Positions 54,021-62,750 of a stretch of DNA of 64,000 nucleotides are shown piece by piece (within the stretch, counting starts at the first letter, position 1; every line of letters begins with the position of its first letter). The notes below the pieces were generated by a model, which saw only the letters and a program-made list of their open reading frames with translations, made no database searches and had not been told where the DNA came from. The DNA is from Flexicrinis sp001567485 (GTDB taxonomy: Bacteria > Chloroflexota > Anaerolineae > Aggregatilineales > Phototrophicaceae), in contig SZPI01000024.1 in NCBI GenBank assembly GCA_030263635.1, positions 1 to 64,000 on the forward strand, read 5' to 3'. Both the position numbers and the translations under genes were made by a program.

Positions 54021-55040
54021 TCACATCAGCAGCGCGTCGGCGTCGGGCAAGTTGATCCCGGTGACCGCTGCGATCAGGGCGGTCGCTGCCGCAGCCGGCT
54101 CGCGCATCGACAGCATAAACGGCGAATGACCGGCCTTGTCGGAATTGAGCCGCTGACGCGCCTCGTGCGAGACGCTCATCAACCAGCGCACAGCCGCCAC
54201 CACCTCGAAGTACGCGAGTTCGGCCACCGGCCCACCCGTAACGCGTTCGTATTCGGCCAGCACGTCGTCGCGTAGATCGCCCAGCCCCTCACGTTCGAGG
54301 CTCTGAAGCGTCGACGCCACATCGAAGCGCGCGTCGCTGATCTGCCACGCCCAGTCGATCACATGCGGCACGCCCGCCGGAGTCATCAGCACGTTCCACG
54401 GGTGGTAGTTGCGATGCGTCACGACCGGCTGCGTGCATGGGACACGATCACGGTTGGCGTGCAGCCAGTCGATCACGGGCAAAAACTCAGCCTGTCGGCG
54501 CTTGTCGGCGAGGCCGCGCATGACGTGAATCTCGCGGTTGATCAGCGCCAGCGGAGTCATCGCGCTCAGCGTCTTGACCAGCACCTGCGGGCCGCGTTCG
54601 TGCAGATCGACCAGCAGGCCGACGAACTGCGCGATGAGCGCGTGCCGCTGCGCCGGGTCGGCCGCCTTGAGCAGATCGGCCAGCGCCGTGCCTTCGACGT
54701 ATTCCATGATGACGAACGGCCGTCCCAGCGGCTGCGGGTCGATCTCGACCAGCATCACGCCTGGCGTCGGATATCGCGCTGCGCGCAGATTGAACAGCGC
54801 GTGCCGTTCCTTCATCGCGCGGTCGATGCCCTCGGCGTCGTTGGCGTAGGTCTTGAGGACGAGCCGCTGTACGCTGCGCTGGCCCGCTTCGACGTAGCTC
54901 AGCCTGAACGCATAGACGCCCGTCATCCAGCGCCCGCCGACCTTGCGAAAGTCCTCGACCTTCACGTCGGTATAGACGCCGGGCTGGGCGGCAAGATAGT
55001 CGGTGAGTTGGTGTTGTAGATTGTTCAGTAGAATGTTCAT
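54021..55040 (-). CDS. APH-fold kinase homologue lacking the catalytic Asp
   Basis: The 339-residue product has the APH domain plan: RLVLKTYAND (Lys-bearing strand), FVIMEYVEGTALADLL (hinge), and THRNYHPWNVL. In active members the last is HGDxHPxN; here Asp is replaced by Asn211, with Asn216 kept. The metal-binding Asp229 is present (VIDWAW). It could therefore be a weak kinase or a pseudokinase; a sequence error is possible but needs a single base. It lies alone between two repeat or empty gaps. No substrate can be named. Confidence 0.7.
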   Translation of the reverse strand: MNILLNNLQHQLTDYLAAQPGVYTDVKVEDFRKVGGRWMTGVYAFRLSYVEAGQRSVQRLVLKTYANDAEGIDRAMKERHALFNLRAARYPTPGVMLVEIDPQPLGRPFVIMEYVEGTALADLLKAADPAQRHALIAQFVGLLVDLHERGPQVLVKTLSAMTPLALINREIHVMRGLADKRRQAEFLPVIDWLHANRDRVPCTQPVVTHRNYHPWNVLMTPAGVPHVIDWAWQISDARFDVASTLQSLEREGLGDLRDDVLAEYERVTGGPVAELAYFEVVAAVRWLMSVSHEARQRLNSDKAGHSPFMLSMREPAAAATALIAAVTGINLPDADALLM

Positions 55041-55448
55041 CGCTCACTGCGCATTCGTATGATCCGCCCCGCATTCTAGCAGGTCGTGTCCAGCAGCACT
55101 GTGTACGGTGTCTTTGGCGGGGGCGAATTGAGTCGTTCGATCTATCTCTGATCGGCATGGGCCGCGTTGTCTTACCCCTGACGGCCACGGTGTTCGCGCA
55201 GTTGAGGCCGCCGGCTTTGTGCGTGTTGACGATCAGCGCCGGCCGCGCCTCATGCAGTGTAGATAATCGGGTGCAGACGATTTGGCGAACTATCACAAAA
55301 AACAGGGAGGGTCTTGATAGCAGTCCACAAAAACACCGGTCAAAGTTGGGACGGCATTACGGATTTGCCATCTGCGCTGACCCTCTAAACTCGCTCCTGT
55401 CACGCCGCACCATCTGTGACTGCCACTTTCAGCAGGAGGAGGTTCCAG
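55041..55448. other. 408-bp gap, no gene recognised
   Basis: I see no supported gene. It should contain the promoter of the ammonium transporter on the plus strand and of the kinase homologue on the minus strand. The AGCAGGAGGAGG at 55430-55441 is a strong ribosome binding site for the transporter. Confidence 0.5.
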
Positions 55449-56912
55449 ATGCGTTTCCGTTCTTCACTTTGGCGCCGTGTACTGGTCATTGGTATCGCCG
55501 CCCTGATCCTCGCCGCATTCGGCATCACCGCGTCCGCGCAGGACGATGTCCAAATGGCAACTCAGGCGTCGGTCGATACGGCATGGGTGCTGGCGACCGG
55601 GTTTCTCGTATTCTTCATGCAGTGCGGCTTCGCTATGCTTGAGACCGGCCTGATTCGGCAGACCGGCGCCGTCAACGCGCTGCTTGAGAACTTCATCGAC
55701 GCCGGGGTGACCGCGGTGGCGTTTTGGGCCGTGGGCTTCGGGATCGCCTTCGGGACATCGGTGGGCGGACTGTTCGGCGCCAGCAATTTCTTCCTCAGCG
55801 ATGCCATCATCGTCGCCGATGGTTCGGTCAGTTTCGCCAAATTCGCGGCGTATCCCAACCTTGACGTGCTTACCCTGTTCTTCTTCCAATTCGCCTTCGC
55901 CGCGACCGCCAGCACCATCACCACCGGCGCGATGGCCGAACGCACCGATTTTGTCGGCGATCTCATCTACAGCGCCGTCATGGGCGCCATCAGCTACCCG
56001 ATCATCGTCCATTGGGTGTGGGGCGGCGGCTGGCTGGCGCAGCTGGGTTTCCACGACTTCGCCGGCAGCACGGTGGTGCATACCGTCGGCGGCATCACGG
56101 CGATTGTCGGGGCGTGGATGTTGGGGCCGCGCAAGTTCCGCGTCGGCAGAAACGGTGAGTGGAAGCCTCAGCCGCCCGCCCACAACCTCGGTCTGGCGAC
56201 AATCGGCACGATGATCCTGTGGTTCGGCTGGTACGGTTTCAACCCCGGCTCGACGCTCGGCACGGGCAACACCGGGCTGATCGGGTTGATTACGCTAAAC
56301 ACGACGCTCGGCGCGGCAGGCGGCACGCTCGTCTGTATGCTGCTCCAGTACGCCCGCAGCAAGAAATGGAACCTCGTCTACACGCTGAACGGATCGCTCG
56401 CGGGTCTCGTGGCGGTCACTGCCGGCTGCGCGTTCATCAGTCCCGCTGCTGCGCTCTTCATCGGGGCGGTGGCCGGCGCCCTCGTGATCTACGCGGCCGA
56501 CGCGATCGAACGCCTGCGCATCGACGACCCGGTCGGCGCGTTCGCGGTACACGGCGCATGCGGCATTTGGGGAACGCTTGCCGTCGGCCTATTCGGAATG
56601 CCCGGCCTCACTTACGGCGTCGAAGCAGCGATCCATGGCGGCCTGTTCTACGGAGGCGGCGTATCGCTGCTCGGTATTCAGGCGGTTGGCTCATTGGCTA
56701 CCATTCTGTTTACCGGTGTGTTCGCGCTTGTCATGTTCGGCGCGCTGAAGGCGTTCGGCCACCTGCGCGCCAACACGAAGGCCGACACAATCGGGATCGA
56801 CCTCTACGAACACGGCACGGCCGTCTGGCCGGATTTGCTGCCTGTCCCCGCCGACGAGGCCCCGGCGGCCGCGAGCGCCAGCCCGGCGATCGCCCCGGCC
56901 GTCGGCGACTAG
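55449..56912 (+). CDS. amt: ammonium transporter (Amt/MEP/Rh)
   Basis: From ATG 55449, preceded by AGGAGGAGG, the product is 487 residues. It begins with a signal-like helix (IGIAALILAAFGITASAQD), then 11 membrane segments. Amt marks: FVFFMQCGFAMLETGLIRQT-like first segment, FAATASTITTGAMAERTDF, the first pore His in VHTVGGITAIVGAWMLGPR, and the second in FAVHGACGIWGTLAVGLFG. It conducts ammonium into the cell. The C-terminal tail is Ala/Pro-rich. No PII (glnK) gene is adjacent, which is less usual. Confidence 0.94.
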   Translation: MRFRSSLWRRVLVIGIAALILAAFGITASAQDDVQMATQASVDTAWVLATGFLVFFMQCGFAMLETGLIRQTGAVNALLENFIDAGVTAVAFWAVGFGIAFGTSVGGLFGASNFFLSDAIIVADGSVSFAKFAAYPNLDVLTLFFFQFAFAATASTITTGAMAERTDFVGDLIYSAVMGAISYPIIVHWVWGGGWLAQLGFHDFAGSTVVHTVGGITAIVGAWMLGPRKFRVGRNGEWKPQPPAHNLGLATIGTMILWFGWYGFNPGSTLGTGNTGLIGLITLNTTLGAAGGTLVCMLLQYARSKKWNLVYTLNGSLAGLVAVTAGCAFISPAAALFIGAVAGALVIYAADAIERLRIDDPVGAFAVHGACGIWGTLAVGLFGMPGLTYGVEAAIHGGLFYGGGVSLLGIQAVGSLATILFTGVFALVMFGALKAFGHLRANTKADTIGIDLYEHGTAVWPDLLPVPADEAPAAASASPAIAPAVGD

Positions 56913-56937
56913 CGTTACGCTCACTCAGCACAGCAGG

Positions 56938-56970
56938 GAAGCCCGCCAGCGTGTGGGCTTCTTTGTGTTT
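56938..56970 (+). terminator. intrinsic terminator of the ammonium transporter gene
   Basis: GAAGCCC (56938-56944) pairs with GGGCTTC (56955-56961) around a 10-base loop. TTTGTGTTT follows. Confidence 0.75.
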
Positions 56971-57029
56971 CCTTCGTCCCACCGCCGGTCATGGTAGAGT
57001 GAGACCAAAGGGCGGAGATCGTTACGATA

Positions 57030-57226
57030 ACGGAGGCAATCATCACCCAAGACTCAGACGCGTTCGGCGGTACGCCTGTATTCTGAGATGCGTGGGTTCC
57101 GGTCAAAACGCTGTTCGATTATCTTGCCGCCGGCGACTCAATCGACGCGTTCACCCGACGATTTCCCGACAGTTACGCGTGGTCAAGTGATCGAGTTTCT
57201 TCAGCGTGTCGAGTTTGCGGCCGTAC
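57030..57226 (+). pseudogene. DUF433 (VapB-like antitoxin) remnant with stop and frameshift
   Basis: Translation in the frame of 57084 gives ITQDSDAFGGTPVF, a TGA stop at 57084-57086, then DAWVPVKTLFDYLAAGDSID and AFTRRFP. A shift of frame continues as DDFPTVTRGQVIEFLQRVEF. This is the DUF433 pattern: PxxGGxPVFxGTRVPV, LFDYL-x-G-x-S-xDEF, DFPxVTREQVIxFL. The premature stop and frameshift make it a dead gene. It normally pairs with the DUF5615 toxin, which follows at once in the same state of decay. Confidence 0.75.
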
Positions 57227-57364
57227 ATGAAAGTACTCCTCGACGAACCTCTACCATCCAAACTCAAGACTGCACTACCCTTGATGACGGGTGTCGAACG
57301 GATCCTCACCTCCATCCAACCGGGGCAAGTCGTGGTTGTCACCACCGACACCCATACGGACTGA
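57227..57364 (+). pseudogene. DUF5615 (PIN-like toxin) remnant, internal deletion
   Basis: ATG 57227 opens a 45-codon frame: MKVLLDEPLPSKLKTALP matches the start of DUF5615 proteins (MKILLDENLPxxL). It is followed directly by VERILTSIQPGQVVVV, which looks like the C-terminal end of the family. The middle, with conserved acidic residues, is missing. Length is less than half of normal. Together with the DUF433 remnant it is the fossil of a type II toxin-antitoxin module. Confidence 0.65.
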
Positions 57365-57580
57365 CTGAAGCCGCTCCCCCGATCATCCGCATTCAAAAAC
57401 TTGTGATATACTGTGAAAATCTTTGACGCGACGCCTCAAATCGAGGCTGTATCCCATCGGCCATTCACGTTGTACGGGATATCCGACGACGTTTGACGAA
57501 GTGACTTCTATCGCACATTCAACACTGGAGTAGAAAGGACATTCTGCCCGCCGCTTCAATGCGCCGGGCCGTTCCGGGTT
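57365..57580. other. leader region of the RNase J gene
   Basis: No gene is seen. A TATACT at 57407-57412 and a TTGACG at 57495 are isolated promoter-like words, without suitable partners. The start codon at 57581 has no strong Shine-Dalgarno sequence. Confidence 0.4.
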
Positions 57581-59287
57581 ATGGCAAAATCACATACCAG
57601 CACGCAGCCGAAACTGCGCATCGTTCCGCTTGGCGGATTGGGCGAGATCGGCAAGAACATGACCGTGTTCGAACTCGGCAATGATGCCATCGTTGTCGAC
57701 ACGGGCTTGATGTTCCCCGCCAACGATATGTTGGGCGTGGACTACATCATTCCGGACTTCCGCTATCTACAGGAGCGCAAAGACCTCAAAATCCACGCTT
57801 TCCTGTACACCCACGGCCACGAGGATCACACCGGCGCCGTGACGCACGTCATCAATGCGTTTCAGGGCGTGCCGATCTATGCCACGCCGCTGACCGCCGG
57901 CCTCCTCAGCAACAAGCTCAAAGAAGCCCGCCTCACCCAGATGACGACGGTGCACACGTTCAACGCGGGCGACACGCTCAAGGTCGGGCCGTTCACCGTC
58001 GACAGCTTCCACGTCAACCACAGCATCCCGCAGTGTGTCGGCTTCGGCATTCACACGCCGTGGGGCGTCATCGTTCACACCGGTGACTACAAATTCGACA
58101 ATACGCCGGTCGACGGCCAGCCCGCCGACTATGCGCGCATCGCCGCGTTTCAATCGGTCGTGCCGCACAACGCCACCCACCCCGACACGGCGCGCGGCGT
58201 CGTTCTGCTGATGGCCGACAGCACCAACGCCGACCGGCCCGGATGGACGCCATCCGAGGCCGTCATCGACGGCGCGCTCGACAAGGTCTTCCGCGAGGCC
58301 AAGGGGCGCATCATGGTCGCCACCTTCGCCTCGCTGATCAGCCGCGTGCAGCAGGTCGCCAACACCGCCATACGCTACGGGCGCAAGCTCGCCATCGCGG
58401 GCTACAGCATGAACGAGAATATCAAGATCGCGCGCAGCCTCGGCATCTTGAAAGCACCCGACAGCCTGTTCGTGGACGTGCAGCGCATCGACAGCCTGCC
58501 CGACGATCAGGTGGTCGTGATGGTCACGGGCGCGCAGGGTGAGCCGTCGGCGGTGCTGGCGCGCCTCGCTAACGGCAGCCATCGTTCGCTCGAAATCGAG
58601 GACGGCGACACGGTCGTGCTGTCCTCGCACCCGATCCCCGGCAACGAGGAGATGGTGTATCGCACCATCAACCAGTTGATCCGGCGCGGCGCGAACGTCA
58701 TCTATGATCCGGTTCTGCCTGTCCATGTGTCCGGCCACGGCAGCCAAGACGAGATGCGCCTGATGATTAACCTCGTCAAGCCGCGCCACTTCATGCCCGT
58801 TCACGGTGAGCTGCGCCATCTGCGCGCGCACGCCAAGCTGGCGACTGAGGCCGGCATCCCCGACTCGAATGTGTTCGTGTGCGAAAACGGGCAGGTGATC
58901 GAGATCAGCGACAAGGGCGTGCGCCGCGCCGAACGGGTGCCGGGCGGTTACGTGTTCGTGGACGGCAGCGGTGTCGGCGATGTCGGCCGCGCGGTCATCC
59001 GCGACCGCGAAATCCTCTCCCGTGATGGGTTCCTCGTGGTCTTTGTCAACGTCGACCGCCAGAACGGCACGATGGTAGGCGATCCCGACATCGTCAGCCG
59101 CGGCTTCGCCTACGAGGCGAACGACCCCGACCTCGCGCGTCAGATCAAGGCGGTCGTGGCGGACACGCTCGCCGCTGGTCGCATGAACGGCCGCCGTCAA
59201 TCGCTGCTGGAGGAGAACCTGTCCAAGGTGCTCTACAGCGAGACCCGCCGCCGCCCCATGGTGATGAGCGTCATCCACGAGCAGTAG
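57581..59287 (+). CDS. rnj: ribonuclease J
   Basis: The 568-residue product has the metallo-beta-lactamase motif THGHEDHTGAV (His78, His80, Asp82, His83), then HTGDYKFDN, and the beta-CASP signature with MADSTNADRPGWTPSE, MVTGAQGEPSAVLARLA and LSSHPIPGNEEMV. The C-terminal HFMPVHGELRHLRAHAKLA completes the active site. RNase J combines endo- and 5'-3' exonuclease activity in RNA decay and rRNA maturation, replacing RNase E in many bacteria. It ends at a GC-rich hairpin shared with the convergent neighbour. Confidence 0.96.
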   Translation: MAKSHTSTQPKLRIVPLGGLGEIGKNMTVFELGNDAIVVDTGLMFPANDMLGVDYIIPDFRYLQERKDLKIHAFLYTHGHEDHTGAVTHVINAFQGVPIYATPLTAGLLSNKLKEARLTQMTTVHTFNAGDTLKVGPFTVDSFHVNHSIPQCVGFGIHTPWGVIVHTGDYKFDNTPVDGQPADYARIAAFQSVVPHNATHPDTARGVVLLMADSTNADRPGWTPSEAVIDGALDKVFREAKGRIMVATFASLISRVQQVANTAIRYGRKLAIAGYSMNENIKIARSLGILKAPDSLFVDVQRIDSLPDDQVVVMVTGAQGEPSAVLARLANGSHRSLEIEDGDTVVLSSHPIPGNEEMVYRTINQLIRRGANVIYDPVLPVHVSGHGSQDEMRLMINLVKPRHFMPVHGELRHLRAHAKLATEAGIPDSNVFVCENGQVIEISDKGVRRAERVPGGYVFVDGSGVGDVGRAVIRDREILSRDGFLVVFVNVDRQNGTMVGDPDIVSRGFAYEANDPDLARQIKAVVADTLAAGRMNGRRQSLLEENLSKVLYSETRRRPMVMSVIHEQ

Positions 59288-59325
59288 CCGGGACGCCGCC
59301 AGAGACCACATCGCAGCCATACAGC

Positions 59326-59358
59326 AAGGGCCGGCATGAACACCGGCCCTTGTTCGTC
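59326..59358 (+). terminator. terminator hairpin between convergent genes
   Basis: AAGGGCCGG (59326-59334) pairs perfectly with CCGGCCCTT (59343-59351) around an 8-base loop, followed by GTTCGT. It sits between RNase J and the convergent SGNH gene and may serve both. Confidence 0.7.
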
Positions 59359-59363
59359 ATGCC

Positions 59364-60554
59364 TCAACAGCCGTCCTTGATCGCTTCGGCGATGACCTGC
59401 GCGGCGAGGTCGTGCCCGGCCTGATTCCAGTGCGTGTCATACGGGTAGTACAGCAGGCGTTCCTCGGCGGCCGCCGCTTCAAACGCCGGCGTCAGGTCGA
59501 TCAGCCGCCAGCCCGCGCGTTCGGCCAGCAGCGCCGCGATCAGGTCGCGGTGCGCGTACAGCGAGTCGAAGTAAGCGGCCTCGTCCTCGACCGGGGCGGG
59601 GGCGAACGTCAGCGTACCGCCCGGTGATGTCACGACGCGCTGGTTGGCCGCGTTCACGAACTGGCGGTCGCCTTCGACGATATACCGCGCGTACACCCGT
59701 TCTTTCGGTGGGATGAACACGACCGCGCGGCAGGTCTCCGGCGGCAGCGCGGCGTCGAAGGCATCCAGCGCGGCGCGCACCACGTCGGCGTTGCGGCTGG
59801 ATGCGGCGTCCGGGGGCGTCTGCTGCCACCACGCGTAGTAACTCACGAACGCCAAGTCGTAGTAACTGCCGCCGATGATGACCGGCAGGGGCTGGTTATA
59901 GCGCGGCGCGCCGGACTCGTCGGGCGGGGCGGTCGGCGTAGGGGACGGCGGACGCAGCCGGTCGAACAGCGCGCGCCATGCCGCGACCGGACTGCGCGCG
60001 TCGATACGCGGCCCGCGCACCGCATCGCCGAGATCGTTGCCGCTGAAATATCCCCACAGCACCCACTGGCGCGGCTCGGCGGCGGCGAACTCCCCCGCGA
60101 CCTGCGCAACCTCGACCGGCCCATAGGCGCGGTAGCCGTAGTTACGCACGCCGACCCCAAGCGCGTCCGCCAGCCCGTCGCTATATGGCCGTTCGACGTT
60201 GAACCCCTCGGTGAAGGAATCCCCGAACACGGCGACCGGATACGCCCCGTGCGGCTCGGCGGGAAGCCGGAAGCCGGCGGTGTCCCACGCGATGCGAAAC
60301 GCGGCGTAGGGCGCATCATCGGCGGGCGGGCGCACTTGGCCGGGCAGCGCGGCGAACACGTCCCCGTCGCTCGGACGCCACGTCACGTCCATCGTCCGAT
60401 TCGCGGTCGTACGTGTGACCCACTGTGTCGGGCCGATCAGCATGTCGGGCAGCAGCATCAAGGCGGCGGTGAGCAGGGCAAGCGCGCACATGGCGCCGCC
60501 GGCGCTGAGCAGCAAGGGCACGAGCCATCTACGGCGAGGATGTTGTTCGGTCAT
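59364..60554 (-). CDS. membrane-anchored SGNH/GDSL hydrolase (AlgX/DltD-like acyl hydrolase or transferase)
   Basis: From ATG 60554 the product is 396 residues. It starts with a signal anchor (LLLSAGGAMCALALLTAALM). The catalytic Ser113 is in FGDSFTEGF; the Asp-His pair is in DTHWNQAGH (Asp373, His375), and an Asn-bearing block is GYFSGNDLGD. The THWN pattern resembles AlgX/AlgJ-type acetyltransferases of extracellular glycans, so it could add or remove acyl groups at the outer face. A longer frame to 61475 runs through the neighbour gene and was rejected. The substrate is unknown. Confidence 0.8.
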   Translation of the reverse strand: MTEQHPRRRWLVPLLLSAGGAMCALALLTAALMLLPDMLIGPTQWVTRTTANRTMDVTWRPSDGDVFAALPGQVRPPADDAPYAAFRIAWDTAGFRLPAEPHGAYPVAVFGDSFTEGFNVERPYSDGLADALGVGVRNYGYRAYGPVEVAQVAGEFAAAEPRQWVLWGYFSGNDLGDAVRGPRIDARSPVAAWRALFDRLRPPSPTPTAPPDESGAPRYNQPLPVIIGGSYYDLAFVSYYAWWQQTPPDAASSRNADVVRAALDAFDAALPPETCRAVVFIPPKERVYARYIVEGDRQFVNAANQRVVTSPGGTLTFAPAPVEDEAAYFDSLYAHRDLIAALLAERAGWRLIDLTPAFEAAAAEERLLYYPYDTHWNQAGHDLAAQVIAEAIKDGC

Positions 60555-60593
60555 GGTATACTTGCGGGCCAGCGTACGACACGGATTATCAGC

Positions 60594-61391
60594 ATGGCAA
60601 TCGACTATATCATCGACTACGACTGCGCGCCTAAGCAAGCGCTGACCTCGGACGGGATTATCGAACGGCTCAAGGGCGAAGCGCGCGCCCAGCGCATCAT
60701 CGCGCTGTTTCGCCAGAACGGCGACGACCGTCCGCCTAGCGAGATGGGCTTTGAATTCACCCGCAGCACGCCAGAGGGGGAGGAAGAAATACAGGTCGTG
60801 ATCGTGCAGCACCTGTTGGATGCCGCCGCCGAGTTGAAACCGCACGAGGCCGCCTGCGTTGGATGTCCCGCCAACCGCACCGGCAAGCCGTTCGGGTGTG
60901 TCGGCAGCATCAACTATCCGGTCAGCGGAACCGCCGAGGCGTGGCTGCTCGACCGGATGCCCGTGCCGGACGACGCGCTGGTGTGGCTGCTGCTCAAGCA
61001 GGGCGTTGAGGAATTCAAGTACGACGGGGCCAGCATCGAACCGCTGCGCACGGCGACTGGTGCCTATTTCGAGGACAACCTGCCCGCGCGCCGCTTCCTC
61101 GGTGAGTTCGAGCTGAACGCCAATCAGGTCTTCGAGATGATGTTCTCGGTTGGGGCGATCAGTCCCAACCACGCGGCGATCCTGCTGCTGTTTACCGGAG
61201 CCATCCCGCGCGAGCTGGAAGCCGACGATTTCCGCACCCTGCGCCCTGCGCCCGCCGACGCTGCCCGCCGCTTCCCGCTGCTGCTGAAGGAAAGCGACAC
61301 CGACGACCCCAGCGTGCGTCAGTTCAAGGCGTTCCTGACCGCGTTGTACATCGCGTGGAGGCTGGATGTCGCGGTGCGCGTCGACGCCTGA
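60594..61391 (+). CDS. hypothetical protein with conserved-looking cysteine cluster
   Basis: The product from ATG 60594 is 265 residues, soluble and mostly helical. It starts IDYIIDYDCAPKQAL and has a CVGCPANRTGKPFGCVGSIN cluster at about residues 88-107 that could bind a metal or form a disulfide. I do not recognise a family. The start lies 39 bases from the divergent SGNH start, and the two may share a promoter region. Longer frames upstream are shadows. Confidence 0.7.
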   Translation: MAIDYIIDYDCAPKQALTSDGIIERLKGEARAQRIIALFRQNGDDRPPSEMGFEFTRSTPEGEEEIQVVIVQHLLDAAAELKPHEAACVGCPANRTGKPFGCVGSINYPVSGTAEAWLLDRMPVPDDALVWLLLKQGVEEFKYDGASIEPLRTATGAYFEDNLPARRFLGEFELNANQVFEMMFSVGAISPNHAAILLLFTGAIPRELEADDFRTLRPAPADAARRFPLLLKESDTDDPSVRQFKAFLTALYIAWRLDVAVRVDA

Positions 61392-61550
61392 GCGCGAAGT
61401 GGAACGTGCGGCAAGCCGTGGGAAGTGCCGGGAAACCGCGCGTCGAGTCACGGCCGCCGGTTCAGTATGGGGCATTCATGCACCCCTCTCCACGCTCGTT
61501 CTCACAAATCGGGTGAGCGCCGCGCCGCCGATGGCCGCCTACGGCATCTC

Positions 61551-62594
61551 ATGCTGACTCCGATCACGCCATCCGCCGCCGCGTGGGACGCGTTCGTGCG
61601 CGCTCATCCGCAGGCCCACGTCTTGCAGCTGGCCGCATGGGCCGAGCACAAAACGCGCTTTGGCTGGGCCTACGAGCGAGTCGCGCTCATCGACGCGAAC
61701 GGGATCATCCGGGCCGGCGCGCAGGTGTTGATCCGCCCACTGCCCGGCCGCTTGTTCACGCTCGCGTATATCCCGCACGGCGGTTATGTCACCGACGACT
61801 CGCAGTGGCCCGCGCTGATCGACGCTGTGGCCCGCGCCGTCCGCAAACATCGCGCCGTGTTCCTGAAGTGGGAGCCGGGGCTGTACGACCACGCCGCGCC
61901 GCCCGATCCCGCCGCGCTCGGTTTCCGGCCATCGGCGCAGACGGTTCAGCCGCCGCGCACCGTCGTGCTCGACCTCACGGCCGACGACGACGCGATCCTC
62001 GCGCGCATGAATCAAGGCACGCGGCGCAAAATCCGCCAGTCGCACAAGGCCGGCGTGCGCACGTTCGAGGCGGCGGCCCGCGATGTCCCGCGCTTCTGCG
62101 ACCTGATGACGGCGACCGGCACGCGCAACGACTTCGGCGTCCACAGCGCCGCGTACTATCAGCTCGCGTTCGACCTGTTCGCCCCGCGTGACGCCGCGCT
62201 GATCCTCGCCGAACACGACGGCGATCTGCTGGCCGGCGTGATGGTGTTCGCCGTTGACGGCGCATCCGGCGGGCCGGCATGGTACCTGTACGGCGCATCG
62301 AGCGACGCCAAGCGCGACCTGATGGCGAGCTATGCCGTACAGTGGGCGGCGATCCAGTGGGCCAAAGCGCGTGGATGCGCCACCTACGATTTGTGGGGCG
62401 TGCCAGACGCGGACGAGGAAGCCCTCGAAGCGCAGTTCCAAACCCGCGGCGACGGCCTCTGGGGCGTGTATGGATTCAAGCGCGGTTGGGGCGGACGGGT
62501 TGTCCGCACGCTCGGCGCATGGGACAAGCCGCTGATCCCGCCGCTGTACTGGGCGTTCCAGCAAGCCCTCCGCCTGCGGCAACGCTCCGGGTAA
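61551..62594 (+). CDS. FemAB-family peptidoglycan bridge aminoacyltransferase (paralogue)
   Basis: From ATG 61551 (MLTPITPSAAAWDAFVRAHP) the product is 347 residues. It shares with the gene at 3531 the order HVLQLAAWAEHKTRFGW, MNQGTRRKIRQSHKAGVRTF, WYLYGASSDAKRDLMASY, YDLWGVPD and GVYGFKRGWGG. FemAB enzymes add amino acids from aminoacyl-tRNA to lipid II. Two such paralogues suggest a cross-bridge of more than one residue; that is inference. An in-frame start at 61425 was rejected as it adds 42 poor residues. Confidence 0.85.
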   Translation: MLTPITPSAAAWDAFVRAHPQAHVLQLAAWAEHKTRFGWAYERVALIDANGIIRAGAQVLIRPLPGRLFTLAYIPHGGYVTDDSQWPALIDAVARAVRKHRAVFLKWEPGLYDHAAPPDPAALGFRPSAQTVQPPRTVVLDLTADDDAILARMNQGTRRKIRQSHKAGVRTFEAAARDVPRFCDLMTATGTRNDFGVHSAAYYQLAFDLFAPRDAALILAEHDGDLLAGVMVFAVDGASGGPAWYLYGASSDAKRDLMASYAVQWAAIQWAKARGCATYDLWGVPDADEEALEAQFQTRGDGLWGVYGFKRGWGGRVVRTLGAWDKPLIPPLYWAFQQALRLRQRSG

Positions 62595-62647
62595 GGCGCA
62601 CAGCGTAAAGGGTGGAACGATCGAACTGCCGGGGACACAAAGTGAGC

Positions 62648-62671
62648 GGGGGCGCAATGCATTGCACCCCC
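62648..62671. repeat. 24-bp near-palindrome
   Basis: GGGGGCGCAATG is followed by CATTGCACCCCC, one mismatch from a perfect palindrome and related to 53791-53810. It lies in the gap between the FemAB gene and recA. Confidence 0.55.
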
Positions 62672-62750
62672 ACGAACCCGTTGTGTCTGCTGTGATCTCG
62701 GAGTTCGATCCGCCCCGCGCTGACGGATTCCCTCACGGATCTCGCGGCCG

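Noticed and set aside
55150..55296. protein-like piece on the minus strand (ALIVNTHKAGGLNCANTVAVRG)
   Set aside because: It has no start, end or homologue I can name, and changes to shadow sequence at once.
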